NCBI GenBank assembly: GCA_964609615.1
Contig: CAZSRL010000003.1
Coordinates: 1-64,000 of the forward strand
DNA length: 64,000 nucleotides
Source: CAZSRL01 sp964609615
Lineage (GTDB): Bacteria; Bacillota_I; Bacilli_A; RF39; UBA660
Direction: 5' to 3'
Below the pieces are notes generated by a model. The model made no database searches, was not told the DNA's origin, and saw only the letters and a list, made by a program, of their open reading frames with translations. Each line of letters opens with the position of its first letter. Position 1 is the first letter of the stretch. Positions 25,657 through 33,874 of the stretch are shown one piece after another. Made by a program: the position numbers and the translations under genes.

Positions 25657-27334
25657 GGGAGGAAAAATAAACGATAGATATCAAATAATTAAAACATTAG
25701 GAGAAGGTGGAATGGCTAATGTTTATTTAGCATATGATATTATTTTAAATCGTGAAGTTGCCGTTAAAATATTAAGAGGAGATCTCGCTAATGATGAAAA
25801 ATTTGTTAGGAGATTTCAAAGAGAAGCCTTATCAGCATCGTCACTTTTTCATCCAAACATTGTAGAAATGTATGATGTAGGAGAAGATAATGGACAATAT
25901 TATATAGTTATGGAATATGTTGCTGGTAAAACTTTAAAACAACTTTTGAAAAAAAGAGGACATCTTACAATAACAGAAGTAGTTGATATAATGCTTCAAC
26001 TTACAGATGCAATCGCATCAGCTCATTCTAGTTATATAATACATAGAGATATAAAACCACAAAACGTAATGATATTAGAAAATGGATTAATAAAAGTTAC
26101 TGACTTTGGTATAGCAATGGCACTTAATTCTACTCAACTTACACAAACAAACTCAGTAATGGGTAGTGTACATTATTTACCACCTGAACAAGCAAATGGT
26201 AAAGGATGTACTATTAGAAGTGATATTTATTCTATGGGAATACTTATGTATGAACTTTTAACTGGTATGTTACCATATAAAGGAGATAATGCTGTAGAAA
26301 TTGCTTTAAAACACTTAAAAGAGCCTCTACCAAGTGCTAAAGAACAAATACCAAACTTACCTCAAAGTTTAGAAAATGTTATTATAAAATCAACTGCTAA
26401 GAATCCTAAAAATAGATATAAAGATTCAAGAGAAATGTTTGATGATTTAAAAACTGCATTAGATGACTCTAGAAAAAATGAACCAAAATATATATATGAA
26501 TATCCAGAAGATGATGAAGAAAATACAAAAGTAATAACAAAAAAAGAATTAAATGATATTAGAGATAATTTAGTAGAAAATGAAGAACCTACACCAAAAC
26601 AAAAGAAAATGCTTACTATTATTTTATCAATTCTTGCTGCTCTTGCAGTAATAACAGCTACACTTGTAATAATACTTCCTAAGGTATTGCAAAGACCTGA
26701 AATAGTTATTCCTGATGTAAAAGGATTAACAGAACTACAAGCTGAAAAGAAATTGGAGAAGAAAGGATTTAAAGTTGCAGATAAATCTAAATCAGTAGCA
26801 AGTTCTAGATATAAAAAAGGAAAAGTTGTTAAAACTAGTCCTAATATAGGAAGAAAAATAAAAAAAGGTAGTGAAATAACACTTTATATTTCTACTGGTA
26901 TAGAAACAATTAAATTAAAAGACTATATCGGAGAAAATGCTTATGAAGTAAAAGCAGTACTTGAGAAAGTAAATGGCCTGGCTGTAACAATAGAAACTAA
27001 AGAAACAACCTCAGATGCAAAAGAAAATATTATAATCGATCAAGCGCCTAAAAAAGGTACTAAACTTGAAAAGGGAGATACAGTAACACTTTATATAAAA
27101 GCAAATGCTGTTAAATGGCCTGACTTTACAAAAGGAAATTATACAATAGATGATGTAAAAGAATTTTGTGATGATAATGATGTAAAACTTACTGTAAAAA
27201 CACAAGAAACTATTTCTTATGATGAAGGAGCAATAATTTCTCAAAGTAGACCTGCTGGAACTCAAGTATTAAAAGGATACCAATTTACTATTACAGTCGC
27301 AGCTTCTCCAGTTAGTACAACGGAGGGGCAATAG
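25646..27334 (+). CDS. prkC: PASTA-domain serine/threonine kinase PrkC
   Basis: About 562 residues. The kinase domain (about 14-280) shows LGEGGMANVYLA, the VAVKIL lysine, HRDIKPQNVM and TDFGIAM. One membrane segment lies at about 320-345, followed by three PASTA repeats (about 350-556), which bind peptidoglycan fragments; the class governs dormancy exit and wall growth. The start is uncertain. I use GTG 25646 (MIVKGGKINDRYQI), which overlaps stp, but the strong AAGGGAGG site is downstream at 25655-25662 and would serve an ATA codon at 25667 giving NDRYQI. No ATG is available. The stop overlaps the rsgA start codon. Confidence 0.93.
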   Translation: MIVKGGKINDRYQIIKTLGEGGMANVYLAYDIILNREVAVKILRGDLANDEKFVRRFQREALSASSLFHPNIVEMYDVGEDNGQYYIVMEYVAGKTLKQLLKKRGHLTITEVVDIMLQLTDAIASAHSSYIIHRDIKPQNVMILENGLIKVTDFGIAMALNSTQLTQTNSVMGSVHYLPPEQANGKGCTIRSDIYSMGILMYELLTGMLPYKGDNAVEIALKHLKEPLPSAKEQIPNLPQSLENVIIKSTAKNPKNRYKDSREMFDDLKTALDDSRKNEPKYIYEYPEDDEENTKVITKKELNDIRDNLVENEEPTPKQKKMLTIILSILAALAVITATLVIILPKVLQRPEIVIPDVKGLTELQAEKKLEKKGFKVADKSKSVASSRYKKGKVVKTSPNIGRKIKKGSEITLYISTGIETIKLKDYIGENAYEVKAVLEKVNGLAVTIETKETTSDAKENIIIDQAPKKGTKLEKGDTVTLYIKANAVKWPDFTKGNYTIDDVKEFCDDNDVKLTVKTQETISYDEGAIISQSRPAGTQVLKGYQFTITVAASPVSTTEGQ

Positions 27335-28170
27335 TGGAAGGTATTATAACTAAAATAAATAGTGATCTTTATACAGTAAGACTTAATAATAAAAAAAGAG
27401 TTAAATGTAAATGTAGAGGAATATTTAGAAAAGAGAAGATAAAACCACTTGTTGGAGATAAAGTATTTGTTAATTTAAAAGATAATGTAATAGAAAAAAT
27501 ATTTGAAAGAAAAAATGAATTAATAAGACCACTAGTATCAAATATAGACAAATTATTTATTATAGTAAGTACACATATACCTAGATTTTCATCATATTTA
27601 TTAGATAAATATTTAATACTTGCTCATAAAAATCATATAGAACCAGTTATAATAATAACAAAATTTGATTTATTAGATGCTAAAAATAAATTAGAAGTAA
27701 AAGAATATATTAAATATTATAAAAAAGTTGGTTATAGCGTTTATTTAAATACAGAAAAGACTAAAATAAAAAAAGAATTTAAAGGAAGTGTTGTTGCATT
27801 AATTGGTCAAACAGGAGCTGGTAAAACAACATTGCTTAATAAAATAGACAAAACACTTGGTTTAGAAACAAATGAAGTATCAATTAGACTAGGTAGAGGA
27901 AAACATACAACAAGAGTAGTTGAACTATTTGAATTATTTGATGGATTTATTGTAGATACCCCTGGTTTTTCATCATTAGAGCTATATAATATAACAAAAG
28001 AAGATATTAGAAATACATTTATTGAATTTCCTCTTGGTTGTAAATATAGAACATGTGTGCATGATAAAGAAATAGATTGTGCTGTTAAAGAAAAATTAAA
28101 ACAAAATAATTATGTATATAAAAGTAGATATAAAAATTATATAAAATTAATACAGGAGGTAAAAAAATGA
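27334..28170 (+). CDS. rsgA: Small ribosomal subunit GTPase RsgA
   Basis: 278 residues. RsgA checks late 30S assembly at the decoding centre. An N-terminal OB fold precedes the circularly permuted GTPase: ITKFDLL (G4), then GQTGAGKTTLLNKI (G1, about residue 156), GKHTTR and VDTPGFSSLEL (G3). The C-terminal zinc site is CKYRTCVHDKEIDC. The GTG start shares bases with the prkC TAG stop (TAGTG), and GGAGGGG at 27323 serves as ribosome-binding site. rpe starts 4 bases before its end. The prkC-rsgA-rpe order is conserved in Firmicutes. Confidence 0.94.
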   Translation: MEGIITKINSDLYTVRLNNKKRVKCKCRGIFRKEKIKPLVGDKVFVNLKDNVIEKIFERKNELIRPLVSNIDKLFIIVSTHIPRFSSYLLDKYLILAHKNHIEPVIIITKFDLLDAKNKLEVKEYIKYYKKVGYSVYLNTEKTKIKKEFKGSVVALIGQTGAGKTTLLNKIDKTLGLETNEVSIRLGRGKHTTRVVELFELFDGFIVDTPGFSSLELYNITKEDIRNTFIEFPLGCKYRTCVHDKEIDCAVKEKLKQNNYVYKSRYKNYIKLIQEVKK

Positions 28171-28796
28171 TAGTAAGTGCTAGTATATTAAATCAAAATA
28201 TAAAACCAAAAGAATTAATACTTAAAATAAATGATACAGATGCAGACTATATACATTTAGATATAATGGATGGTAAGTTTGTAAAAGAAAAAACATGGAC
28301 ATATAGTGAAATATTAAATATTACAAAAACCAATAATAAGAAACTAGATGTACACTTAATGGTAAATAATCCAAATAAATACATAGAAGATTATGCTCTT
28401 CTAAATACAGAATATATAACATTTCATTATGAGGCAATTAAAGATATAGAAAATACTATAAAATTAATAAAAAATTATGGAATAAAAGTAGGAATAAGTA
28501 TAAAACCAAATACTAGTATAAAACATATAATTCCTTATTTAAAAGATATTGATCTAGTACTTTTAATGTCAGTAAACCCAGGCACATCAGGACAAAAATT
28601 TAATAATAAAACAATAAAAAAAGCAATAGAATTAAAAAAATATATAATAGACTCTAACCTAAAAACACTTATTGAAGTAGACGGTGGTATAAATAATGAG
28701 ACTATAGACTTAATAAAAGACTATGTTGATATAGTAGTATCTGCTTCATATTTACATGAAGGAAATATGCAAGAAAAAATTAATTTGTTAAGATAA
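28167..28796 (+). CDS. rpe: Ribulose-phosphate 3-epimerase
   Basis: 209 residues. Rpe interconverts ribulose-5-phosphate and xylulose-5-phosphate in the pentose phosphate pathway. TIM-barrel motifs are ASILNQN, DYIHLDIMDGKFV, LDVHLMVNNP, TFHYEA, LMSVNPGTSGQKF, EVDGGINNE and a phosphate-binding VVSASYL, where many family members have AGSAIF. Metal ligands (His, Asp, His, Asp) are in place. The start overlaps rsgA by 4 bases and uses AGGAGG. It closes the prkC block, and a separate ribosome-binding site and intergenic gap precede sigK. Confidence 0.92.
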   Translation: MIVSASILNQNIKPKELILKINDTDADYIHLDIMDGKFVKEKTWTYSEILNITKTNNKKLDVHLMVNNPNKYIEDYALLNTEYITFHYEAIKDIENTIKLIKNYGIKVGISIKPNTSIKHIIPYLKDIDLVLLMSVNPGTSGQKFNNKTIKKAIELKKYIIDSNLKTLIEVDGGINNETIDLIKDYVDIVVSASYLHEGNMQEKINLLR

Positions 28797-28836
28797 TAAC
28801 AATTCTTTCTAATATAATTTATTAGGAGGTTTTTTT

Positions 28837-29532
28837 ATGTTAGAAAAGATTAAATTATTTTTAAAAAATATTAAGTTTTTTACAACTAGTTATAGTATAA
28901 ATGTGTTTCCTGATCCATTAAATAAAGAGGATGAGGAAAAGTATATTAAATTGTGTTTAGAGGGAGATAAGGAAGCTAGGGAAAAGCTTATAGAGCATAA
29001 TTTACGTTTGGTAGCTCACATTGTTAAAAAGTATGATTCTTATATGGAGGATAATGATGATTTAATAAGTATAGGTACTATTGGTTTAATTAAAGGAATT
29101 GATTCTTATAGTTTAGAAAAGGGAACTAAAATAACTACTTATGTTGCGAGATGTATAGAAAATGAAGTATTAATGTATTTTAGAAAGAATAAAAAGAATT
29201 TAAATAATATATCTTTAAATGATTGTATTGGTTATGATAAGGATGGTGAAGAAATAGCGTTTATTGATATATTAAAGTCTGATCATAAAGATATAAATGA
29301 TGTTGTTTATTTAAAGGAAAAGACTAATTTGTTAAAGAATTTTATTAATATATTGAATGATAGAGAAAAAGAAATAATTAAGATGAGATATGGAATAATG
29401 GGTAGTGATGAATATACTCAAAAGGATATAGCAATGAAATTAGGTATAAGTAGAAGTTATGTTTCTAGAATTGAAAAAAGAGCGTTGGTTAAAATATTAA
29501 GAGAATTTTTGAAAAATAATATAGAAATGTGA
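28837..29532 (+). CDS. sigK: RNA polymerase sporulation sigma factor, SigK-type
   Basis: 231 residues of the SigE/SigK group. Region 2 is LRLVAHIVKKY, ISIGTIGLIKGIDSY and TTYVARCIENEVLMYFRKNKK. Region 4 ends with REKEIIKMRYG, TQKDIAMKLGISRSYVSRIEKRA. The start MLEKIKLFLKNIKFFTTSY followed by FPDPL fits the membrane-bound pro-sequence of pro-SigK, which is cut by SpoIVFB after a signal from SpoIVB (present at 40628). SigK drives late mother-cell genes. SigE is the alternative, but its longer hydrophobic pro-region is not seen. GGAGG precedes the ATG. The gene is intact, with no skin-type element. Confidence 0.85.
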   Translation: MLEKIKLFLKNIKFFTTSYSINVFPDPLNKEDEEKYIKLCLEGDKEAREKLIEHNLRLVAHIVKKYDSYMEDNDDLISIGTIGLIKGIDSYSLEKGTKITTYVARCIENEVLMYFRKNKKNLNNISLNDCIGYDKDGEEIAFIDILKSDHKDINDVVYLKEKTNLLKNFINILNDREKEIIKMRYGIMGSDEYTQKDIAMKLGISRSYVSRIEKRALVKILREFLKNNIEM

Positions 29533-29571
29533 TATAATAATGTATAATTAAAAAAGAAGGAGTGTTTTGGT

Positions 29572-30075
29572 ATGGAAGGTTATGAAGAAAATAAGGAATT
29601 AATATTAAAAAAGTATTTAAAATTAATTAATAAGGGCTTTATTAGAAATTGTGATAATAAAAGATTTGTTAATGAATATAAGGAAGCATTATTATATTGC
29701 ACTATATTTAAGGAAGATTTAACAACTACTTTTTTTGAAGATTTTAATTATGCGATATCTCAAGGATATAAAAGAAAAGGTGAAAAGGTTGAAACTTTAT
29801 TGACTTTAGGTATGCTTCATTTGTTTACTCCAATTAAAGAGGGTAAACTTAGTCCTAGAGAGGTTCATTTAATAGCTAGTTATTTTAAAGCTCCTAAAAG
29901 AAATGAACTTATAGAAGATTTTTCTAATGATGAGCTTACTAATAAAAAATTAATAAGTGATATTATTAAGGATAATAAAAAAGAAGAAGATAGATTAAAA
30001 GAATATGATAATTTATACAGAAAAAATAAAATAAATAAGTCTAACATAGTACAAATAAGACAAAGAAAAATATAA
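29572..30075 (+). CDS. Uncharacterised helical protein upstream of obg
   Basis: 167 residues, not recognised. It is soluble, with no signal or membrane segment, and is predicted to be almost all helical and charged. Features: a start with EENKELILKKYLKLINKGFI, two cysteines (residues 26 and 43), a more hydrophobic core around TLLTLGMLHLFTPI, and a Lys/Glu-rich tail (IKDNKKEEDRLKEYDNLYRKNK) that could form a coiled coil. AGAAGGAG precedes the ATG. The gene sits between sigK and obg, where other Firmicutes have rplU-ysxB-rpmA or spo0B. Position alone hints at sporulation or ribosome-linked work, without sequence support. Confidence 0.55.
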   Translation: MEGYEENKELILKKYLKLINKGFIRNCDNKRFVNEYKEALLYCTIFKEDLTTTFFEDFNYAISQGYKRKGEKVETLLTLGMLHLFTPIKEGKLSPREVHLIASYFKAPKRNELIEDFSNDELTNKKLISDIIKDNKKEEDRLKEYDNLYRKNKINKSNIVQIRQRKI

Positions 30076-30107
30076 TAAAATAATAAATAGAATAAAGAGG
30101 TGTTTTT

Positions 30108-31367
30108 ATGTTTATTGATGAGGTTAATGTTAAGGTAGTAGCGGGTAGAGGTGGAGATGGATGCACTTCTTTTCGTCATGAAAAATTTGTTGAAAAAGGT
30201 GGACCTGATGGTGGTAATGGTGGTAATGGTGGTAACATTATTTTTGAAGCTGATGAAGGAAAAAACACATTACTTGATTTACAATATAGAAAAACTTTAA
30301 AAGCAAATAAGGGTTCTAATGGTGAGGGTAGTAATAAAACTGGTGCTAATGCTGAAGATTTAATTATAAAGGTTCCTATTGGTACTATTGTAAAGGATGA
30401 AAATAATAATTTTATTTGTGATTTAACTGAAAATAAAATGAGTGCTATTGTTGCTCATGGCGGAAAAGGCGGAAGAGGTAATTATAGTTTTAAAAGTAAT
30501 AAAATTAAAGCCCCAACAACTAGTGAATATGGTCTTCCAGGTGAAGAAATATTACTTCATTGTGAGCTTAAACTTTTAGCGGATGTTGGTCTTGTTGGTC
30601 TACCTTCTGTTGGTAAAAGTAGTATTATAAGTAGTATTAGTAATTCTAAACCTAAAATAGCGGATTATGAATTTACAACTCTTATTCCAAACTTAGGTGT
30701 TGTTAGATGTAATAATTCATCTTTTGTTGTAGCGGACCTACCAGGGCTTATAAAAGGTGCTAGTGAAGGTGTTGGACTAGGGGATAAATTCTTACGTCAC
30801 ATAGAAAGAACTAAAATAATTGCTCATGTGATAGATATGAGTAGAGAAAATCCAAGTGAAGATTATAAAACAATAAAAAAAGAATTAAAAAATTATAGTG
30901 ATAAATTAACAAATAAACCTGAAATAATTATTGCTAATAAAATGGATATTGATAAATCAATAAGTAATTTAGATTTATTTAAAAAAGAATATAAAGATAA
31001 AGAAATAATAGCTATTAGTGCTATTACAAAAGATAATTTAAATTTACTAATATATAAATTAGGAGAACTAGTAGAAAATAGTAAAGAAATAGTTGTTGAA
31101 AATAAAGAAGATTACAATTATTATAAGTATGAAAAAAAAGAACCATTTACAATAAAAAAAGAAGGTAATGTATTTATTATAAAAGGTGAAGATATTGAAA
31201 GATTTGCTAAAAAAACAAAATTAAATACAGAAGAAGATGAGATGCGTTTTGCTCATATATTAAAAAGAATAGGTGTAGACGATGCTCTTGAACAAGCAGG
31301 AATAAAAGAAGGAGATATTGTTAGAATATTAGATTTTGAATTTGAGTATGTTAGGGGAATACGTTAA
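30108..31367 (+). CDS. obg: GTPase Obg (CgtA)
   Basis: 419 residues. The N-terminal Obg fold is glycine-rich (GRGGDGCTSFRHEKFVEKGG, then a GGNGG repeat). The GTPase domain has GLPSVGKSSIIS (G1), DLPGLIKGASEGVGLGDKFL (G3) and NKMDIDKS (G4), and the C-terminal OCT domain spans about 345-419. Obg binds the 50S subunit and in B. subtilis also links GTP state to stress response and sporulation initiation. AGAGG lies before the ATG. It is followed by a terminator that also serves the converging DUF192 gene. Confidence 0.95.
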   Translation: MFIDEVNVKVVAGRGGDGCTSFRHEKFVEKGGPDGGNGGNGGNIIFEADEGKNTLLDLQYRKTLKANKGSNGEGSNKTGANAEDLIIKVPIGTIVKDENNNFICDLTENKMSAIVAHGGKGGRGNYSFKSNKIKAPTTSEYGLPGEEILLHCELKLLADVGLVGLPSVGKSSIISSISNSKPKIADYEFTTLIPNLGVVRCNNSSFVVADLPGLIKGASEGVGLGDKFLRHIERTKIIAHVIDMSRENPSEDYKTIKKELKNYSDKLTNKPEIIIANKMDIDKSISNLDLFKKEYKDKEIIAISAITKDNLNLLIYKLGELVENSKEIVVENKEDYNYYKYEKKEPFTIKKEGNVFIIKGEDIERFAKKTKLNTEEDEMRFAHILKRIGVDDALEQAGIKEGDIVRILDFEFEYVRGIR

Positions 31368-31396
31368 AAAAAACAAGTTATTTTACTTGTTTTTTA
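31366..31396. terminator. Bidirectional terminator between obg and the DUF192 gene
   Basis: Stem AAACAAGT / ACTTGTTT with A-rich and T-rich flanks on either side, so it has a U-run in both directions. Confidence 0.8.
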
Positions 31397-31703
31397 TTGT
31401 AAGAATATCTCCTACTTTAATATTTTCTATTTTATTTACTGGTAATTCTAATGTGTATTTAACATCTTTTTTTGGAAAAATTATTTTTTTTGTTTGAAAG
31501 TTTTTATAAATATATTTTACTTTATAGTCTTTATCTAACATTATAATATCTAGTTGTTTTAAACAAAAAAACGTATGAATAGCGTTTGTTTTAAATATTA
31601 ATATTTCATTTATATTTTTTTTAAACATATTACCTTTTAATTTTTCTAAAAAAGTATCCATTTGTTTAATTTGATATATTTTATTATTTATTTCTAAAAT
31701 CAT
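31383..31703 (-). CDS. DUF192 family protein
   Basis: 106 residues from the ATG at 31703, which has AGAGG 8 bases upstream; a longer frame to 31730 lacks a site. The pattern fits DUF192, small proteins of unknown function: an early KGNMFKK, where the family has a GLM-type segment, then AIHTFFCLKQLDIIMLDKDYKVKYI and VKYTLELPVNKIENIKVGDILTI. The family's GMRF-type and MxFPIDVLFLD motifs are altered here (FFCLKQLDIIMLD). There is no signal peptide, unlike many Gram-negative members. It lies divergently next to the Tad pilus operon; in some Gram-negatives DUF192 genes neighbour tad genes, which may be chance. Confidence 0.75.
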   Translation of the reverse strand: MILEINNKIYQIKQMDTFLEKLKGNMFKKNINEILIFKTNAIHTFFCLKQLDIIMLDKDYKVKYIYKNFQTKKIIFPKKDVKYTLELPVNKIENIKVGDILTIKNK

Positions 31704-31736
31704 TATAATACCTCTATTTAATCTTATCATATTTGA

Positions 31737-31765
31737 TTGACAAATCCTAATAAATTTTATAAAAT
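31737..31765 (+). promoter_or_regulatory. Consensus SigA promoter of the Tad/Flp operon
   Basis: TTGACA (31737-31742), 17-base spacer, TAAAAT (31760-31765), about 23 bases before the first pilin ATG. Confidence 0.8.
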
Positions 31766-31788
31766 TAATAATAGGAAGAGTGAGACTT

Positions 31789-31995
31789 ATGAATAAGAAT
31801 GGGCAGGCTCTAACTGAATATGTGTTAATAATTACTTTGATAGCAGTAGTTGCAATCGCAGTCGTTAATATTTTCGGCGGTTATTTAAAAGATGCAATTA
31901 CTAAGACAAGCTGCGATTTAGTTAGCCAACAATACGAAAAAGGCGATAAAGTAGGGGAAGGACATTGTATAGATGAAGAATTTGATATGCCATAA
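31789..31995 (+). CDS. Flp-family type IVb pilin
   Basis: 68 residues. MNKNGQALTEYVLIITLIAVVAIAVV is a Flp pilin start: a short basic leader ending in Gly, then a helix with Glu at +5 and Tyr at +6 of the mature protein (QALTEY). A prepilin peptidase is expected to cut after the Gly. The remainder (about 30 residues) is the exposed part, with two cysteines. This is probably the major subunit of a Tad pilus. The ATG at 31789 follows AGGAAGAG; an in-frame GTG at 31780 overlaps that site. It is the first gene of the operon. No prepilin peptidase gene is in the window. Confidence 0.88.
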   Translation: MNKNGQALTEYVLIITLIAVVAIAVVNIFGGYLKDAITKTSCDLVSQQYEKGDKVGEGHCIDEEFDMP

Positions 31996-32437
31996 AAATG
32001 GCTTTACTTTAATTGAGCTTTTAGCAACTATTCTTATTTTAGCAGCTATTTTATTATTTGTTATTCCAGCAGGAATAAAATATTTAAACTCTTCAAAAAC
32101 AAATTTAACATCAGTACAAAACTCTAATATTGAAGACGGTGTTAAATTATATTACCAAGATTGTAATAATAGAATTAATGCAGATAGTTCATCTGATGAA
32201 TGTATTGAATTTAGTGAATTTTTAGATCAAGATGATAAAAAAACAACATATTGTGTAACTCTTTCAAAATTAGTTGATTTAAATTACATTGAACCAATTA
32301 AAGTTGATGGTAAAGATTATTTTGCTGAAGTTAAAATGTATGTATATTTTAAAGGAAATCAAAGTGATACAAATAATATAAAATATAAAGTTACTGAAGC
32401 GGATAAAGCAACTGATGTTTGTAATGGTATGGGGTGA
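31973..32437 (+). CDS. Type IV pilin-like protein with N-methylation motif
   Basis: 154 residues overlapping the Flp gene by 23 bases. MKNLICHKNGFTLIELLATILILAAILLFVI is a class III prepilin start (G^FTLIE), the kind found in type II secretion and type IVa pili rather than Tad systems. The outer part (about 120 residues) has four cysteines (QDCNNR, DECIEF, TYCVTL, DVCNG), so two disulfides are possible. It may be a minor pilin or tip subunit of the Tad fibre, or substitute for the second TadE-like subunit; this is inference. GGGAAGG is about 10 bases from the ATG. Confidence 0.82.
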   Translation: MKNLICHKNGFTLIELLATILILAAILLFVIPAGIKYLNSSKTNLTSVQNSNIEDGVKLYYQDCNNRINADSSSDECIEFSEFLDQDDKKTTYCVTLSKLVDLNYIEPIKVDGKDYFAEVKMYVYFKGNQSDTNNIKYKVTEADKATDVCNGMG

Positions 32438-32442
32438 TAAAT

Positions 32443-32796
32443 ATGTTTAATAAACATGGGCAAGCGTTAGTAGAATTTGTTATTATATTACCTATATTTT
32501 TATTATTAGTATTTACCGCTATTGATTTTGGGAAGATTATTTATACTAAAATATCACTTGAAAATACTCTTAATGATGCTGTTATGATGTATAAAGATGG
32601 AAAAAGTAAAAACACTATTAATTCTTTTGTAAAAAAGAATAATAAAAAAGCTTCTATTAAAATAACTAAAAATAGTAAAGACTACATTACTTTTACAATA
32701 AATAATAAAGTACAAATTATTACACCAGGACTTAATATAGCACTTGATAATCCATATAATGTAGAAGTAAAAAGGAATACTTATTATGATAAATAA
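32443..32796 (+). CDS. TadE-like minor pilin
   Basis: 117 residues. MFNKHGQALVEFVIILPIFLLLVFTAIDFGKIIYTKI matches the TadE family: a leader ending in Gly, QAxVEF, a Pro in the hydrophobic helix and a following DFG. TadE-type pseudopilins help start or stabilise the Flp fibre. The C-terminal part is Lys/Asn-rich and short. I use the ATG at 32443, with GGGGTGA upstream; the GTG at 32434 overlaps both that site and the previous gene. The next gene starts inside its last 11 bases, so translation is coupled. Confidence 0.85.
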   Translation: MFNKHGQALVEFVIILPIFLLLVFTAIDFGKIIYTKISLENTLNDAVMMYKDGKSKNTINSFVKKNNKKASIKITKNSKDYITFTINNKVQIITPGLNIALDNPYNVEVKRNTYYDK

Positions 32797-33094
32797 AAAA
32801 GGACAAGCATTAGTTATGTTTATTATATTAATACCTTTATTCCTAGCAGTATGTGCTTTAGTTATAGATATTGGATTAATAACATATGAAAAGAATAAAT
32901 TAACTAATATTATTGATTTATCAATTAATGAAAACAAAGATGTTAAAAATTATTTAAAAATAAATGATATTAATGATGTTAAAATAAAAGAAGAGAATAA
33001 ATGTATTAAAGTTACTTATTATAAAAAAAGTTTATTTGGAAATATAATAGGTATTAAAAAATATAATATTTCATCTAAAAGATGTAGAAAATAG
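32786..33094 (+). CDS. TadE/TadG-like pseudopilin
   Basis: 102 residues. MINKKGQALVMFIILIPLFLAVCALVIDIGLITYEKNKL has the same leader plus hydrophobic helix layout as TadE/TadG proteins (GQALV, then VIDIG), but the Glu at position 5 is replaced by Met. In TadG-type proteins this loss is usual, and they may not be processed. The outer part is only about 60 residues, with two Cys (ENKCIKV, SKRCRK), much shorter than typical TadG. It overlaps the TadE-like gene by 11 bases. A role as a minor fibre subunit is inferred. Confidence 0.75.
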   Translation: MINKKGQALVMFIILIPLFLAVCALVIDIGLITYEKNKLTNIIDLSINENKDVKNYLKINDINDVKIKEENKCIKVTYYKKSLFGNIIGIKKYNISSKRCRK

Positions 33095-33103
33095 GGAAAA
33101 AGT

Positions 33104-33874
33104 ATGAAAAAGGGAAAAACTAAAACAATGTGTATATACTCTCCTAAAGGAGGAACTGGTAAAAGTGTAATTACTATGTCTTTAGGTGGTGTTTTATCTA
33201 TTATGAAGAAGAAAATTTTATTAGTTGACTTCGACTTTTTTAATGGTGCTTTAAGCATGCTTATAGATGATAATATAACAAAAACTGCATACCAACTAAC
33301 AGATGATTTAACTAATCATAGATATAAAAGTTTTAATGATTATGTATATAAATATAATGATAATATTGATATATTATGCGCTCCTAAAGATCCAAGACAA
33401 GGGAATAAAATAGATGGTAAGTTTGTAGACATAATTATTGAAAGAGCAACATCTTTTTATGATTATATTTTAATTGATACTTCAACTGATTTGAATGATA
33501 TTTCTCTTACTACAATGGATTTAGTAGATGAAATAATATTTATCGCAGTTAATGATGTTATGTGTGCTAAGAATTTAAGAAATATATTAAATATATTTAA
33601 AGATTTAAAAATAGATAATTATAAAATATTATTAAATAATAGTATAAATAAGGGAACATATTTTAGTTTAAGTGATTATAAGAAAATAATAGGAAGTGAT
33701 ATTTCTTATACACTTGATAATAGTTTTTATATAAAAGAATTAAATGATAAATTATTTAATAATAAAATAGCGGTTTTAAACCCTGATATTAATAAGAAAC
33801 ATAAGAAAGATATTGTTGTTTTAGAACAAATAATTAATGAATGTAAAGAAGGTGAAATAAATGAAGAAAAATAG
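33104..33874 (+). CDS. TadZ/CpaE-like ParA-superfamily ATPase
   Basis: 256 residues. CIYSPKGGTGKSVITMSLG is a deviant Walker A motif (KGGTGKS) of the MinD/ParA group. LLVDFDFFNGALSML is the switch region and YILIDTSTDLND the Walker B region. In Tad clusters such a protein (TadZ/CpaE) places the secretion machine at a pole. The usual N-terminal receiver-like domain of CpaE is missing, so this is the ATPase domain only. GGGAAAAAG lies before the ATG. It overlaps the tadA gene by 14 bases. Confidence 0.85.
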   Translation: MKKGKTKTMCIYSPKGGTGKSVITMSLGGVLSIMKKKILLVDFDFFNGALSMLIDDNITKTAYQLTDDLTNHRYKSFNDYVYKYNDNIDILCAPKDPRQGNKIDGKFVDIIIERATSFYDYILIDTSTDLNDISLTTMDLVDEIIFIAVNDVMCAKNLRNILNIFKDLKIDNYKILLNNSINKGTYFSLSDYKKIIGSDISYTLDNSFYIKELNDKLFNNKIAVLNPDINKKHKKDIVVLEQIINECKEGEINEEK

